Positions 25,717 through 32,639 of a stretch of DNA of 57,483 nucleotides are shown one piece after another. Location: contig DDXB01000068.1 in assembly GCA_002347405.1 (NCBI GenBank), forward strand, positions 1 to 57,483, read 5' to 3'. Numbering within the stretch: the first letter of the stretch is position 1; each line of letters begins with the position of its first letter. A program made the position numbers and the translations under genes. The notes below the pieces were generated by a model. The model was not told where the DNA came from. It did not search any database and was given only the letters and a program-made list of their open reading frames with translations. Source of the DNA: Rhodocyclaceae bacterium UBA2271. Lineage in GTDB: Bacteria > Pseudomonadota > Gammaproteobacteria > Burkholderiales > Rhodocyclaceae.

Positions 25717-26046
25717 TTACTGTTTGCCGCGCTTCACACCGGGATTCGACTGCTCTGGCAGGGCTTTTTGTTCGATCCGATACAGCCAGGCCAGCAGCTC
25801 GGCCACGGCAATATACAAGGCCGGCGGAATATGGTCGTCCAGATTGACCTGTTGCAACAGAGTGACCAGTTCAGGCGACTCATGCACATACACACCATGT
25901 TCCTGGGCGCGTGAAATGATTTCCTGGGCGATCAGGCCGCGTCCCTTGGCGACCACCTTCGGTGCGCGATCGCCCGGTGCGTACTTCAGCGCAACGGCCA
26001 ACGCACGGGTACCCTGCGTTTCGATGGTGGGCTTATCCCCGGTCAT
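25717..26046 (-). CDS. FlhB C-terminal-like protein (EscU/YscU/HrcU family)
   Basis: A 109-aa cytosolic protein that resembles only the C-terminal domain of FlhB and lacks its membrane part. It contains RALAVALKYAPGDRAPKVVAKGRGLIAQEIISRAQEHGVYVHESPELVTLLQQV. The NPTH autocleavage site of full FlhB is absent and the corresponding region reads TQGTRALAV. Proteins of this type (FhlB/FlhX) can partly replace the FlhB cleaved fragment in other bacteria. It overlaps the FliK-like gene by 14 bases, so ruler-like and switch-like proteins are co-translated. The upstream frame to 26154 is not supported. Confidence 0.88.
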   Translation of the reverse strand: MTGDKPTIETQGTRALAVALKYAPGDRAPKVVAKGRGLIAQEIISRAQEHGVYVHESPELVTLLQQVNLDDHIPPALYIAVAELLAWLYRIEQKALPEQSNPGVKRGKQ

Positions 26047-27184
26047 CGGACTCGGGCACCTGAACCCTGAAATCGGCCAGCGGCACGCCCGCCGCGGCGA
26101 GTGCCTCGGCCAGTGCCGATGCGCCATTGCGCAGGTCGACAGCACTGGTGCCATTGGGTGTGGCGATACTTATCCGTACGCCGCTGGCGGTCAGTTGCAG
26201 CGTGGCATCGACCTGTCCGAGGCGCGGCGTGGTCAGTGACAACGCGGTGCGCCAGTTCGACTTCTCTTCGTCATCGTTGCTGGCGGCGCGCTCGCCATCC
26301 CACTCGATTTCCCAGTCCATGAGCTGGCGCGGCCAGACCTCGCCTTGCCACAAGACCCGCTGGGTGGCGACCGCCTCAAGCTGCTGTTGTACCAGCGGAC
26401 GGAGTTCGTCCGGCACCTGGCGGGCGAAGATGGCTGATTGAGCGGCCTGTAGGGCGGCGGACTGGCTGGTTCCAGCCTGCGCCGTCCCGCCAGCGCCGAC
26501 TTTCTCGCCACCCGTCTGCAAGGCTTGCAGGATGCTGCCGGTGTTGATGGAGCGCTCGCCGGCGGCGTACTGAAAAGCGCCTGGGGCCGAGCGTTGCCCT
26601 TGCGGTTCCTGCAGCAGCTGGGCGAGCGGCAGCTTGCCGGTTACCCATAGCGCCTGATGTGCCTCATAGAACAGTCCGCTTTGCGACACCGCCCTGGCCA
26701 GTGTTGGCGCCAGCTGGGCGGCATTGGCACCGGACAGGGGCGGCTGCGCCAGCAGCGGCTGGCCGCGATTCAACTGGGCAGGGGGTGCACTCTGGCCCTC
26801 AGCGGGCAGCAACTGACCGATCAGGCGTGCGGCCGGGCTGAAGCGAGCAAACGGATACGGTGCCGCCGCCTTGCCATCAGCTGCGGTACTGCCGTCCGCC
26901 TGCTTGGCGATGATCACCTTGCCCGAGCGATCGACGACCACCAGTTCGAGCAAGTCGCCCGATTTGGCGCCAGCGGCCAGTTGCAGCGTCATCTGCTGGC
27001 CGGCCACCAGCGCCCGGTAGGTGTTGCCGGGCAGGGTTTCCTGAATCTGGGCCGTAAAAGACTGGCCCGGACGCAATTCCGGGAATCTGGACGGAAGTTC
27101 CTGCGGCGGCTTGACCGGCTGCAGCAGGTTCGTTTCGGACTGCAGCCGCATGCGCAGGCCGGCATCGGGGGGGATGAGCGCCAT
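26033..27184 (-). CDS. Second FliK-like hook-length control protein
   Basis: A 383-aa protein with a Pro/Gln/Ala-rich body and a C-terminal Flg_hook-like domain (NWRTALSLTTPRLGQVDATLQLTASGVRISIATPNGTSAVDLRNGASALAEALAAAGVPLADFRVQVPE). It is distinct from fliK at 13,715. It is coupled to the FlhB-like gene and begins only 11 bases after the toxin of a toxin-antitoxin pair. The dispersed motif at 26482-26504 is inserted in frame and here encodes KVGAGGTA. The function in hook length or export switching is inferred. Confidence 0.82.
   Translation of the reverse strand: MALIPPDAGLRMRLQSETNLLQPVKPPQELPSRFPELRPGQSFTAQIQETLPGNTYRALVAGQQMTLQLAAGAKSGDLLELVVVDRSGKVIIAKQADGSTAADGKAAAPYPFARFSPAARLIGQLLPAEGQSAPPAQLNRGQPLLAQPPLSGANAAQLAPTLARAVSQSGLFYEAHQALWVTGKLPLAQLLQEPQGQRSAPGAFQYAAGERSINTGSILQALQTGGEKVGAGGTAQAGTSQSAALQAAQSAIFARQVPDELRPLVQQQLEAVATQRVLWQGEVWPRQLMDWEIEWDGERAASNDDEEKSNWRTALSLTTPRLGQVDATLQLTASGVRISIATPNGTSAVDLRNGASALAEALAAAGVPLADFRVQVPESDDRG
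26482..26504 (+). repeat. Dispersed ~24-base motif inside the fliK-like gene (antisense)
   Basis: GCCGTCCCGCCAGCGCCGAC followed by TTT lies on the plus strand while the gene is on the minus strand. The protein therefore reads KVGAGGTA, the complementary frame of the fliO and flrC copies. Confidence 0.75.
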
Positions 27185-27195
27185 GGGATTTGCTT

Positions 27196-27474
27196 TTATT
27201 CGTCCAGCCGCTTCAGATCACGATAGAAAATCTCGTGGGGACCAAAGGTGAGCAGCTTGATGCTTTCAGCATCAAGAACGCGGCAGGCCAGCAAGCAAAG
27301 CTGATTCGGCAGTCTGAATTTATGGACGCGCACGCCGGCGAGGTCGCCAAGCTTGGCCTCCCCGATTGCGGGATCGATGCTGATGGCACGTACCGCTGCG
27401 TCGAGATTTTCCTTTTGCGGCCGATGCAACCTTTTGGTCGCACGCACAAAGGAAGGCGTGACTAGCAGGCGCAT
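27196..27474 (-). CDS. Type II toxin, RelE/ParE superfamily
   Basis: A 92-aa protein starting MRLLVTPSFVRATKRLHRPQKENLDAAVRAI and ending with the ParE/RelE-like strand LLTFGPHEIFYRDLKRLDE. It is co-translated with the upstream antitoxin (one-base overlap). The pair is inserted within the late flagellar run, between the FliT-like genes and the second fliK. Target (mRNA or gyrase) cannot be told from sequence. Confidence 0.82.
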   Translation of the reverse strand: MRLLVTPSFVRATKRLHRPQKENLDAAVRAISIDPAIGEAKLGDLAGVRVHKFRLPNQLCLLACRVLDAESIKLLTFGPHEIFYRDLKRLDE

Positions 27475-27683
27475 CAGCCGAACTCGTACTCGCCAACAAC
27501 CTCTTCCTGATCGGCGACCAGAATCTCGCGGATCATGGCGAACGGCAGATCGGGATTTTCCTCGGCGATCTTGCCAATCTTCGACCAATACTCAATCTGC
27601 TTGGGAACAGAGCGGTGCTGGATGTGTGCGTGACGCCTGGCCTGGTCGACCAGGTCTTCCGGCAGTTTGACATTGATGGACAC
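27474..27683 (-). CDS. ParD-like antitoxin
   Basis: A 69-aa antitoxin with an N-terminal ribbon-helix-helix-like stretch (SINVKLPEDLVDQARRHAHIQHRSVPKQIEYWSKIGKIAEENPDLPFAMIREIL), matching the ParD-like family. The GTG at 27683 is chosen because AAGGAGG lies five bases upstream; a longer frame to 27815 has no such signal. An operator-like palindrome precedes it. Confidence 0.82.
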   Translation of the reverse strand: MSINVKLPEDLVDQARRHAHIQHRSVPKQIEYWSKIGKIAEENPDLPFAMIREILVADQEEVVGEYEFG

Positions 27684-27723
27684 GGTAGCCTCCTTGAAAA
27701 GGCCCATTTTAGACCGAAAGATT

Positions 27724-27742
27724 CCTAAAGGTAACCTTTGGG
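27724..27742 (-). promoter_or_regulatory. Operator-like palindrome of the ParD-like module
   Basis: CCTAAAGGTAACCTTTGGG is a nearly perfect palindrome about 40 bases before the antitoxin GTG. It is a plausible autoregulatory site for the antitoxin. Confidence 0.5.
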
Positions 27743-27768
27743 AGAGTTGTGGTCCAGCTGGGCGGGAG

Positions 27769-28101
27769 TTAGCTGCCTGCGCCGTAAGCCTGGTCGACCT
27801 GCCGCTTACGCACATCTCCGCTCAGGAAGCGCCGCACCTGTTCCATCCACGGTTCGGTATGGCGGCGCACCTCGGCGTCGTCCTTGAGGATGCGCTGGAT
27901 CATGTCGCGCTTTCTTTCCAGGTCGCGCGGATCGCTCGAAGCATTTTCGGCTTCCTGTGCCAACGTGTCGCGCAATCCGGCCACCGCGTGTTCCAGGTCG
28001 ATCAGGCGGTCCCAGTCGTTGGCGCGGGCCGCCTCCACCATGCGGGTGGACAGGGTGCACATCTGTTCGTAGATCTCGATCTGGGCAGGCATCAGCAGCA
28101 T
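27769..28101 (-). CDS. FliT-like flagellar chaperone, copy 1
   Basis: A small helical protein of 110 aa from the ATG at 28101; an ATG at 28092 and a GTG at 28113 are alternatives, and none has a clear Shine-Dalgarno. Sequence such as IYEQMCTLSTRMVEAARANDWDRLIDLEHAVAGLRDTL fits the FliT/FlgN-like helical bundle. In the FliT family such proteins cap FliD and regulate FlhDC or export. It is the second of two tandem FliT-like genes after fliS. Confidence 0.75.
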   Translation of the reverse strand: MLLMPAQIEIYEQMCTLSTRMVEAARANDWDRLIDLEHAVAGLRDTLAQEAENASSDPRDLERKRDMIQRILKDDAEVRRHTEPWMEQVRRFLSGDVRKRQVDQAYGAGS

Positions 28102-28183
28102 GGTAACGATCACGTGGTCGGTCTACTGGAGGGAACAACGGCTGGATCGCGGGCTATTTCTAGCCGGGCGCCATAGAGCCAAA

Positions 28184-28507
28184 TTAGCGGCCATATTCCC
28201 TCAGTAAACGGAGTTCCTGAAGGTTGCTTTTCCTGCTGAGTTGAAATTCACTCATCCAGGTTTGGGTGAGCTTGTGAATCTCCGCATCACCGGCGAGAAT
28301 TTCGCTTATCAGTTGATCCTTGCTGCGCAGCGCAGCCTCATCGAGCTGTGCTGCGGCATCAAGCGGCTTCAAGGTGGCGACCAGTTTACTGCGCTCTTGC
28401 TCGATGCTGATTAGCGTGTCCCATTCGCCGCGCAAGGCAGCGGCGCGCATCTGCCCGGTCAGCGCAGCAAGCGATGCGTAATTGGCGATGATTTGAGCTG
28501 CGCTCAC
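28184..28507 (-). CDS. fliT: FliT-like flagellar chaperone, copy 2
   Basis: A 107-aa helical protein (IIANYASLAALTGQMRAAALRGEWDTLISIEQERSKLVATLKPL) in the canonical fliD-fliS-fliT position. The GTG at 28507 is chosen because the frame upstream runs into a repeat hairpin at 28511-28537. The pattern of a WD-x-L-I-x-L/I-E motif is shared with the next gene, suggesting duplication and divergence. Confidence 0.8.
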   Translation of the reverse strand: MSAAQIIANYASLAALTGQMRAAALRGEWDTLISIEQERSKLVATLKPLDAAAQLDEAALRSKDQLISEILAGDAEIHKLTQTWMSEFQLSRKSNLQELRLLREYGR

Positions 28508-28510
28508 AAA

Positions 28511-28537
28511 AAACACGCTGGGCCGCCCCAAGTGTTT
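28511..28537. repeat. Variable-arm hairpin upstream of fliT
   Basis: Arms AAACAC and GTGTTT around the core GCTGGGCCGCCCCAA. It is immediately upstream of the GTG start of the FliT-like gene. Confidence 0.7.
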
Positions 28538-28595
28538 CTTGCCCCTTCAGGGGAGAGCCGAGGGCAGCGATGGTTTGCGGGGTGGGATCTCATGC

Positions 28596-29045
28596 TCATG
28601 CGCGAGCGTAGGCTCGTTTTGCGTTGGGGGCGGCATCGGGCTGCGCAGCGGATTGCCTGGCCTGGGGGCGGATGCTTGCCCACGCGCCGTTCAATTCTGA
28701 CAACAGGCGTGTCACTTCGTCCAGGATCGCGGTGTCGTTTTTCAGGTTGGCCTCCACCAGACGACCGACAATATAGCTGTATAGCGCCGACAAGTTCTGC
28801 GCCAATGCGCCGCCGACACTCTTGTCGAGGCTGGCATTCAGTCCCTCACCTATGATGGCGATGGCCTTGGAAATCGATTCGCCCTTGGCGGCAGTCTGCT
28901 TGTCCAGCATGGCGTAGCGCGCCTTGGCGATGGCCAGCAGCGCACCCTCGAACAACATCATTACGAGCTGGTGCGGATCGGCGCTCATGACGCTGGTTTC
29001 TATGCCGACATTTTTATAGGAATTGATTGCGGTGGTGGTGTTCAT
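28596..29045 (-). CDS. fliS: FliS, flagellin export chaperone
   Basis: Cytosolic chaperone that binds the flagellin C-terminus. The 149-aa product has the FliS signatures NSYKNVGIETSVMSADPHQLVMMLFEGALLAIAKA and LSALYSYIVGRLVEANLKND. It overlaps fliD by four bases (ATGA). The C-terminal tail is longer and Ala-rich. Confidence 0.95.
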   Translation of the reverse strand: MNTTTAINSYKNVGIETSVMSADPHQLVMMLFEGALLAIAKARYAMLDKQTAAKGESISKAIAIIGEGLNASLDKSVGGALAQNLSALYSYIVGRLVEANLKNDTAILDEVTRLLSELNGAWASIRPQARQSAAQPDAAPNAKRAYARA

Positions 29046-30409
29046 GATGTGGTGTTCTTCGAGAACTGCGAGGTCAGATAAGCACCCGTGGCGTTCATGC
29101 GGCTCAACAACATATTCAGGTTGCTATACGTCGTCGTGAATTGTTTTTGCAGGGCTTTCATCCGAATTTCCAGTTTGTCGATCTGGTCGTTGTAGCCTTT
29201 GATGGATGCGTTCAGGCTGGTGGTGCGTGAGTCGATCAAACCGCCTGCTTGAACAACGGAGGTGGCCCAGGCATCTAGCCGGGTGGCGAACCCCGTTGCG
29301 GAAGAGAACAGGTTGGCAACGTCGTTGAAATTGCCGGCCAGTGCTGCGCCGAACTTGCTGCTGTCCAGTTTCAGTGAGCCTCCCGCTTGGGTTGTAATGC
29401 CAGCCTCGGCGAGGTAAGTCAGCGTGCCGCCACTCGCCGGCGTAGAGAAGACGCCACGCAACTGGTCGAGCATCTGGCGCACCGTATTGTCGCCCGCCAG
29501 GACGGGAGCCGCCGAGTCGCCGCTGCCGTAAGCGGAGCGGGATTTGAGCTGGCTCACCAGGGCGTTGTAGGTATCGACAAATTTGGCTGCCGCCGTTTCG
29601 ATGGCGCTGGTGTCGCGCGCAACCGTCAAGGTGGCCGGTGTGGTGGTGAGGCTCTTGAGCGTCAGCGTCACGCCCTGAATGGCGCCGCTGACCGTGTTCG
29701 ATGCGCTGGTGATCGCGATGCCGTTCACCGTAAACTCGGCATTCTGCGCTGCAACGGTCTGGGTCAGCGTGGGGGTGGCAGGAGCATTGGCGGTCGGGTT
29801 ATACGCCAGCAGGTTGTTGATGTTGTCGTCCCCGCCGGCCTGGATGGTGATATGGCTGATGCCGTTGCTCACGCCGGTGGCGGTCGAGGTCAAGGCCAGG
29901 CGGTAGGGCGTGCCGCTGCCATCGTTGACGATGGTCGCGGTCACGCCCAGATTGGCGGCATTGATCGCGCTGCGTATGTCTTGGAGCGAAGCGCCCGCGG
30001 GAATGGCGATATCGGTACTGGTGGCGCCGATGGTGAAGGCGACCGTCGAGGCGGCACTGGAAATTGCGCTGGTATCGGATGCCTGCCCGACGGCCACCAG
30101 GTTTTGCGCCTGGGCCAGCTTGGTGACATTCAGGGAATACAGGCCTGCCGCGGCGGTGTTCGCCGCAGTGGCGGAAAAGACGCTGGCGTCGGATGGCGTG
30201 GCGCTATAGCCCTGCAGGCTGCTCTTCAAGCCCTGCACGGCGGTCTGAAAACTCGAAACCAAGCCGCTGAGCGTGCCGAAAGAGGAAATTTTGGTCTGGT
30301 AGCTCGCTACCTTGGTGTTGAGCTTGTCGATGGGTCGCCGTTCGAGCGACATCAACTGCGAAACGAGCGTGGGGACGTCGAGGACGGTCGAGCTCGAGGC
30401 TAATGCCAT
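29042..30409 (-). CDS. fliD: FliD, flagellar filament cap (HAP2)
   Basis: Forms the cap under which flagellin polymerises. The 455-aa product starts with ASSSTVLDVPTLVSQLMSLERRPIDKL and contains the FliD N- and C-terminal coiled regions, as well as a DRL-like helical C-terminus. The middle is beta-rich, as expected for surface domains. GGAGG lies about 8 bases upstream of the ATG. It lies between flaG and fliS. Confidence 0.95.
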   Translation of the reverse strand: MALASSSTVLDVPTLVSQLMSLERRPIDKLNTKVASYQTKISSFGTLSGLVSSFQTAVQGLKSSLQGYSATPSDASVFSATAANTAAAGLYSLNVTKLAQAQNLVAVGQASDTSAISSAASTVAFTIGATSTDIAIPAGASLQDIRSAINAANLGVTATIVNDGSGTPYRLALTSTATGVSNGISHITIQAGGDDNINNLLAYNPTANAPATPTLTQTVAAQNAEFTVNGIAITSASNTVSGAIQGVTLTLKSLTTTPATLTVARDTSAIETAAAKFVDTYNALVSQLKSRSAYGSGDSAAPVLAGDNTVRQMLDQLRGVFSTPASGGTLTYLAEAGITTQAGGSLKLDSSKFGAALAGNFNDVANLFSSATGFATRLDAWATSVVQAGGLIDSRTTSLNASIKGYNDQIDKLEIRMKALQKQFTTTYSNLNMLLSRMNATGAYLTSQFSKNTTS

Positions 30410-30424
30410 GTCTTGCCTCCTTTA

Positions 30425-30766
30425 CTACGCTTCCTGCCGCAACAATAAACCCTTCTGCAACTCCCCGATCGATTCGGCAATCGCCAACACCGCATCCGAC
30501 GGAATCTGCCGGATCAACTCGCCCGACTCCGTGTCCACGACCCTGACAATCGTCCTTTTGGTGCTTTGATCGACACTGAATTCCAGATTGCTGCTTGAGG
30601 TTTGCAGCACCCGATTGATGGATTGCACAGCCTGCTGAAGCTGTTGTGATGTGGGTTCCGGCTTTTGTTGAACGGGCGCCTGGACGGCGGGCCGGGGCGC
30701 GGCATTCACCGCCCGCAAATCCGGTTGCGGGGCCTGGCCGAGACTGACTGAATTCTGTATGTTCAT
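30425..30766 (-). CDS. flaG: FlaG family protein
   Basis: A 113-aa protein with a variable Pro/Gln-rich N-terminus and the conserved FlaG domain (LQQAVQSINRVLQTSSSNLEFSVDQSTKRTIVRVVDTESGELIRQIPSDAVLAIAESIGELQKGLLLRQEA). FlaG proteins influence filament length in some bacteria. The ATG at 30766 gives the normal length. It sits between fliC and fliD, 67 bases after fliC. Confidence 0.93.
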   Translation of the reverse strand: MNIQNSVSLGQAPQPDLRAVNAAPRPAVQAPVQQKPEPTSQQLQQAVQSINRVLQTSSSNLEFSVDQSTKRTIVRVVDTESGELIRQIPSDAVLAIAESIGELQKGLLLRQEA

Positions 30767-30793
30767 TTCTGTATCTCTTTCAGTCCAGAATGC

Positions 30794-30813
30794 CCGACCG
30801 GGCATCCGGTCGG
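30794..30813 (-). terminator. Hairpin between fliC and flaG
   Basis: CCGACCG and CGGTCGG form a 7-bp stem with a 6-base loop. There is no T run, so it is more likely an attenuator or mRNA-stabilising hairpin below fliC than a full terminator. Confidence 0.4.
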
Positions 30814-30833
30814 ACTTCTACCATATTAACCGC

Positions 30834-31550
30834 TTAACGCAACAGCGTCAGCACGGCGTTCGGCGTCTGGTTGGATTGCGCCAGCACGGCCGTACCCGCC
30901 TGCTGCAGAATGTTGTTGCGAGTCATGGCGGTGGTTTCGGCGGCGTAGTCGGTATCCATTACGCGGCTGTAAGCGGCTGAAGTATTCACGGACTGTGCGG
31001 CCAGAGTGTTGATCGCGGACTGGAAGGTCGACATGTCGGCACCGTAGGTGGCGCGCGCAGTGGTTACCGCCCCGATGTCCGTATCGATGCCGGCGACGGT
31101 CAATGTACCTGCCACAGTGGCGACGACGCCCACGCCCGTCACGGTGCCGCCGTTGGAGTTCACCACCACGGCACCGGTGGCAGTGGCCAGCCCCAGGATG
31201 CGGGTGTTCTCTGCGACCAGAGCGGTGGTTTCCGTGCCTGCGGCCGTGCCACCCAACTGCACCGCGATTTCGCGCAGGCGCTGCAGGTTTTCCAAAACCT
31301 GCTGGTGGTAACCGTCGTTGATCTGCGCCTTGGAGATGCCGTCGTTGGCGTTGCGTATGGCCATGTTCGCGCCGCGGACCTGGCTGTCATAGCCGGTGGC
31401 GGTGACCATGCCGGTGGGATCGTCTTTGGAGCTGTTGATGCGCAGGCCGGAAGACAGGCGTTCCTGGGCGGTTTGCAGGGCGGAGGCCGACTTGTTCAGG
31501 GCGGCACCTGCGAAGAGGGATGCTACGTTGGTGTTGATTACTTGTGCCAT
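30834..31550 (-). CDS. fliC: Flagellin, unusually short
   Basis: Filament subunit of only 238 aa; many flagellins are 270-500 aa. The N-terminal D0/D1 region (MAQVINTNVASLFAGAALNKSASALQTAQERLSSGLRINSSKDDPTG) and C-terminal region (YSRVMDTDYAAETTAMTRNNILQQAGTAVLAQSNQTPNAVLTLLR) are intact. The centre (about 120-175) is a short Gly/Val/Thr-rich stretch, so D2/D3 are missing and D1 is reduced. The gene is preceded by AGGAG and a strong sigma28 promoter. It is the only flagellin in the window. Confidence 0.95.
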   Translation of the reverse strand: MAQVINTNVASLFAGAALNKSASALQTAQERLSSGLRINSSKDDPTGMVTATGYDSQVRGANMAIRNANDGISKAQINDGYHQQVLENLQRLREIAVQLGGTAAGTETTALVAENTRILGLATATGAVVVNSNGGTVTGVGVVATVAGTLTVAGIDTDIGAVTTARATYGADMSTFQSAINTLAAQSVNTSAAYSRVMDTDYAAETTAMTRNNILQQAGTAVLAQSNQTPNAVLTLLR

Positions 31551-31647
31551 TTTTCAATCTCCTAGAGAGGTTTTTGCTAGTCGGACACTTTGCTGGTCGC
31601 TCGTGCCGGTTCCGATTGGGTTGCGATTCATTACTCGGACAGGTTCT
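31551..31647 (-). other. fliC 5' untranslated region
   Basis: About 90 bases separate the sigma28 element from the fliC ATG. The region holds the AGGAG ribosome-binding site close to the ATG and a GGTTCCGATTGGGTTGCG-like stretch of unknown role. No other gene is seen. Confidence 0.4.
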
Positions 31648-31674
31648 TTATCGGAGCCGCTTTGTGAAACTTTA
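31648..31674 (-). promoter_or_regulatory. Sigma28 (FliA) promoter of fliC
   Basis: On the minus strand TAAAGTTT, 11 bases, then TCCGATAA. This matches the FliA consensus at 15 of 16 positions (TAAAGTTT, 11 bases, GCCGATAA). It lies about 100 bases upstream of fliC. Confidence 0.92.
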
Positions 31675-31782
31675 GGAAAGCACTGATTAATTCGTCACCC
31701 TGGTGCAGGCCGGGGGTCCAGGTGCTTGGAAAACCGGACAGATCATGAACTCGCAACCATCATTATTTGTTTGCCTACTTGT

Positions 31783-31808
31783 TGATGGTGTCAAAAATGC
31801 TACCATCA
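31783..31808 (+). promoter_or_regulatory. Operator-like inverted repeat of the PIN module
   Basis: TGATGGT and ACCATCA flank an AT-rich centre and end five bases before the PIN-gene ATG. It fits an autoregulatory site for the RHH partner. Upstream (31690-31720) is a degenerate REP of the GTCACCCTGGTGCAGGCC type. Confidence 0.5.
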
Positions 31809-31812
31809 GATC

Positions 31813-32229
31813 ATGCGTGTAGTCTTTGATACGAATGTGTTTATTGGTGCCTGTCTGGGGCGCGGCGCGGCTAATGCAGTTGTGGCTGCTTGCTTGCAGG
31901 GGCGCTGCACGCCTTTGATGGGGGCGGCGCTGTTTGCCGAATATGAGGACGTGATGGGGCGAACCCCGCTCTTTCAAGCTTGTCGACTGGATGCCGGCGA
32001 ACGCGAGGAATTGCTTGACGTCTTCCTGTCCCGTTGCGAATGGACGCGCCTGTATTGCCTGTGGCGCCCTGATTTGCGTGACGAGGCGGATAACCATCTG
32101 GTGGAACTCGCCGTTGCCGGTGCCGCCGAATGCATTGTGACGCGCAACTTGCGCGATCTGCGCGCCATGGAATTGAGGTTCCCGGCCTTGCGGGTTGTAA
32201 CGCCCGAGGCTTTTCTGGAGGAGATTTGA
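31813..32229 (+). CDS. Putative toxin, PIN domain family
   Basis: A 138-aa PIN-like ribonuclease candidate. It begins MRVVFDTNVFIGACLGRG with the first catalytic Asp at residue 6. It continues with VVAACLQG, a middle segment (DEADNHLVELAVAGAAECIVTRNLRDL) supplying the other acidic residues, and LRVVTPEAF. It is the toxin-first arrangement, followed one base later by the RHH partner. The PIN catalytic tetrad looks complete. Confidence 0.85.
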   Translation: MRVVFDTNVFIGACLGRGAANAVVAACLQGRCTPLMGAALFAEYEDVMGRTPLFQACRLDAGEREELLDVFLSRCEWTRLYCLWRPDLRDEADNHLVELAVAGAAECIVTRNLRDLRAMELRFPALRVVTPEAFLEEI

Positions 32230-32230
32230 C

Positions 32231-32446
32231 ATGACCGCCATTACCGTACGGTTGCCAGACGAAAAACACCGCCGTCTAAAGGCGCTGGCAAAGAGCCGTG
32301 GCACGCCGCTCAATCGCCTGATTGACGAAATGACGACGCTGATGCTGGCCGAATTTGATGCGGAAACCCGTTTCCAGGTGCGCGCGGCCCGCGGCACGGG
32401 ACGGGTTGAACGCGGACTTGAATTGCTTGAGAAGGCGGCCGGTTAG
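32231..32446 (+). CDS. Ribbon-helix-helix antitoxin
   Basis: A 71-aa protein with an Arc-like N-terminus (MTAITVRLPDEKHRRLKALAKSRGTPLNRLIDEMTTLMLAEFDAE) and a basic tail. It is the probable partner and repressor for the upstream PIN protein. A Shine-Dalgarno (GGAGGAG) is embedded in the end of the PIN gene. Confidence 0.82.
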   Translation: MTAITVRLPDEKHRRLKALAKSRGTPLNRLIDEMTTLMLAEFDAETRFQVRAARGTGRVERGLELLEKAAG

Positions 32447-32494
32447 AAGCGAGAAACCAGAAAACCGGAAGGAAAACGAGGAAAACAGGAAAAT

Positions 32495-32639
32495 GGGGTC
32501 AGACACCATTTCCACAGTTCGGTCTGGATACGTAGATTTCCTGTGCCCGCGCCGGGTCGAGCTTCTTTCCTGTCAGCGCCTTGCGCAGCACGTTGGAAAA
32601 CTCCAGCGGCCAGAGCGCGCGGAAATAGTGTCTGACCCC
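32495..32639. repeat. REP pair with an unidentified coding remnant
   Basis: GGGGTCAGACACCATTTCC (32495-32513) and its near-complement GGAAATAGTGTCTGACCCC (32621-32639) form an 18/19 inverted pair, as in REP pairs mobilised by RAYT-type enzymes. A purine-rich GAAAA tail precedes the left end. The intervening 107 bases can be read on the minus strand as a short peptide (FSNVLRKALTGKKLDPARAQEIYVSRPN), apparently a gene fragment I cannot identify. Confidence 0.6.
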
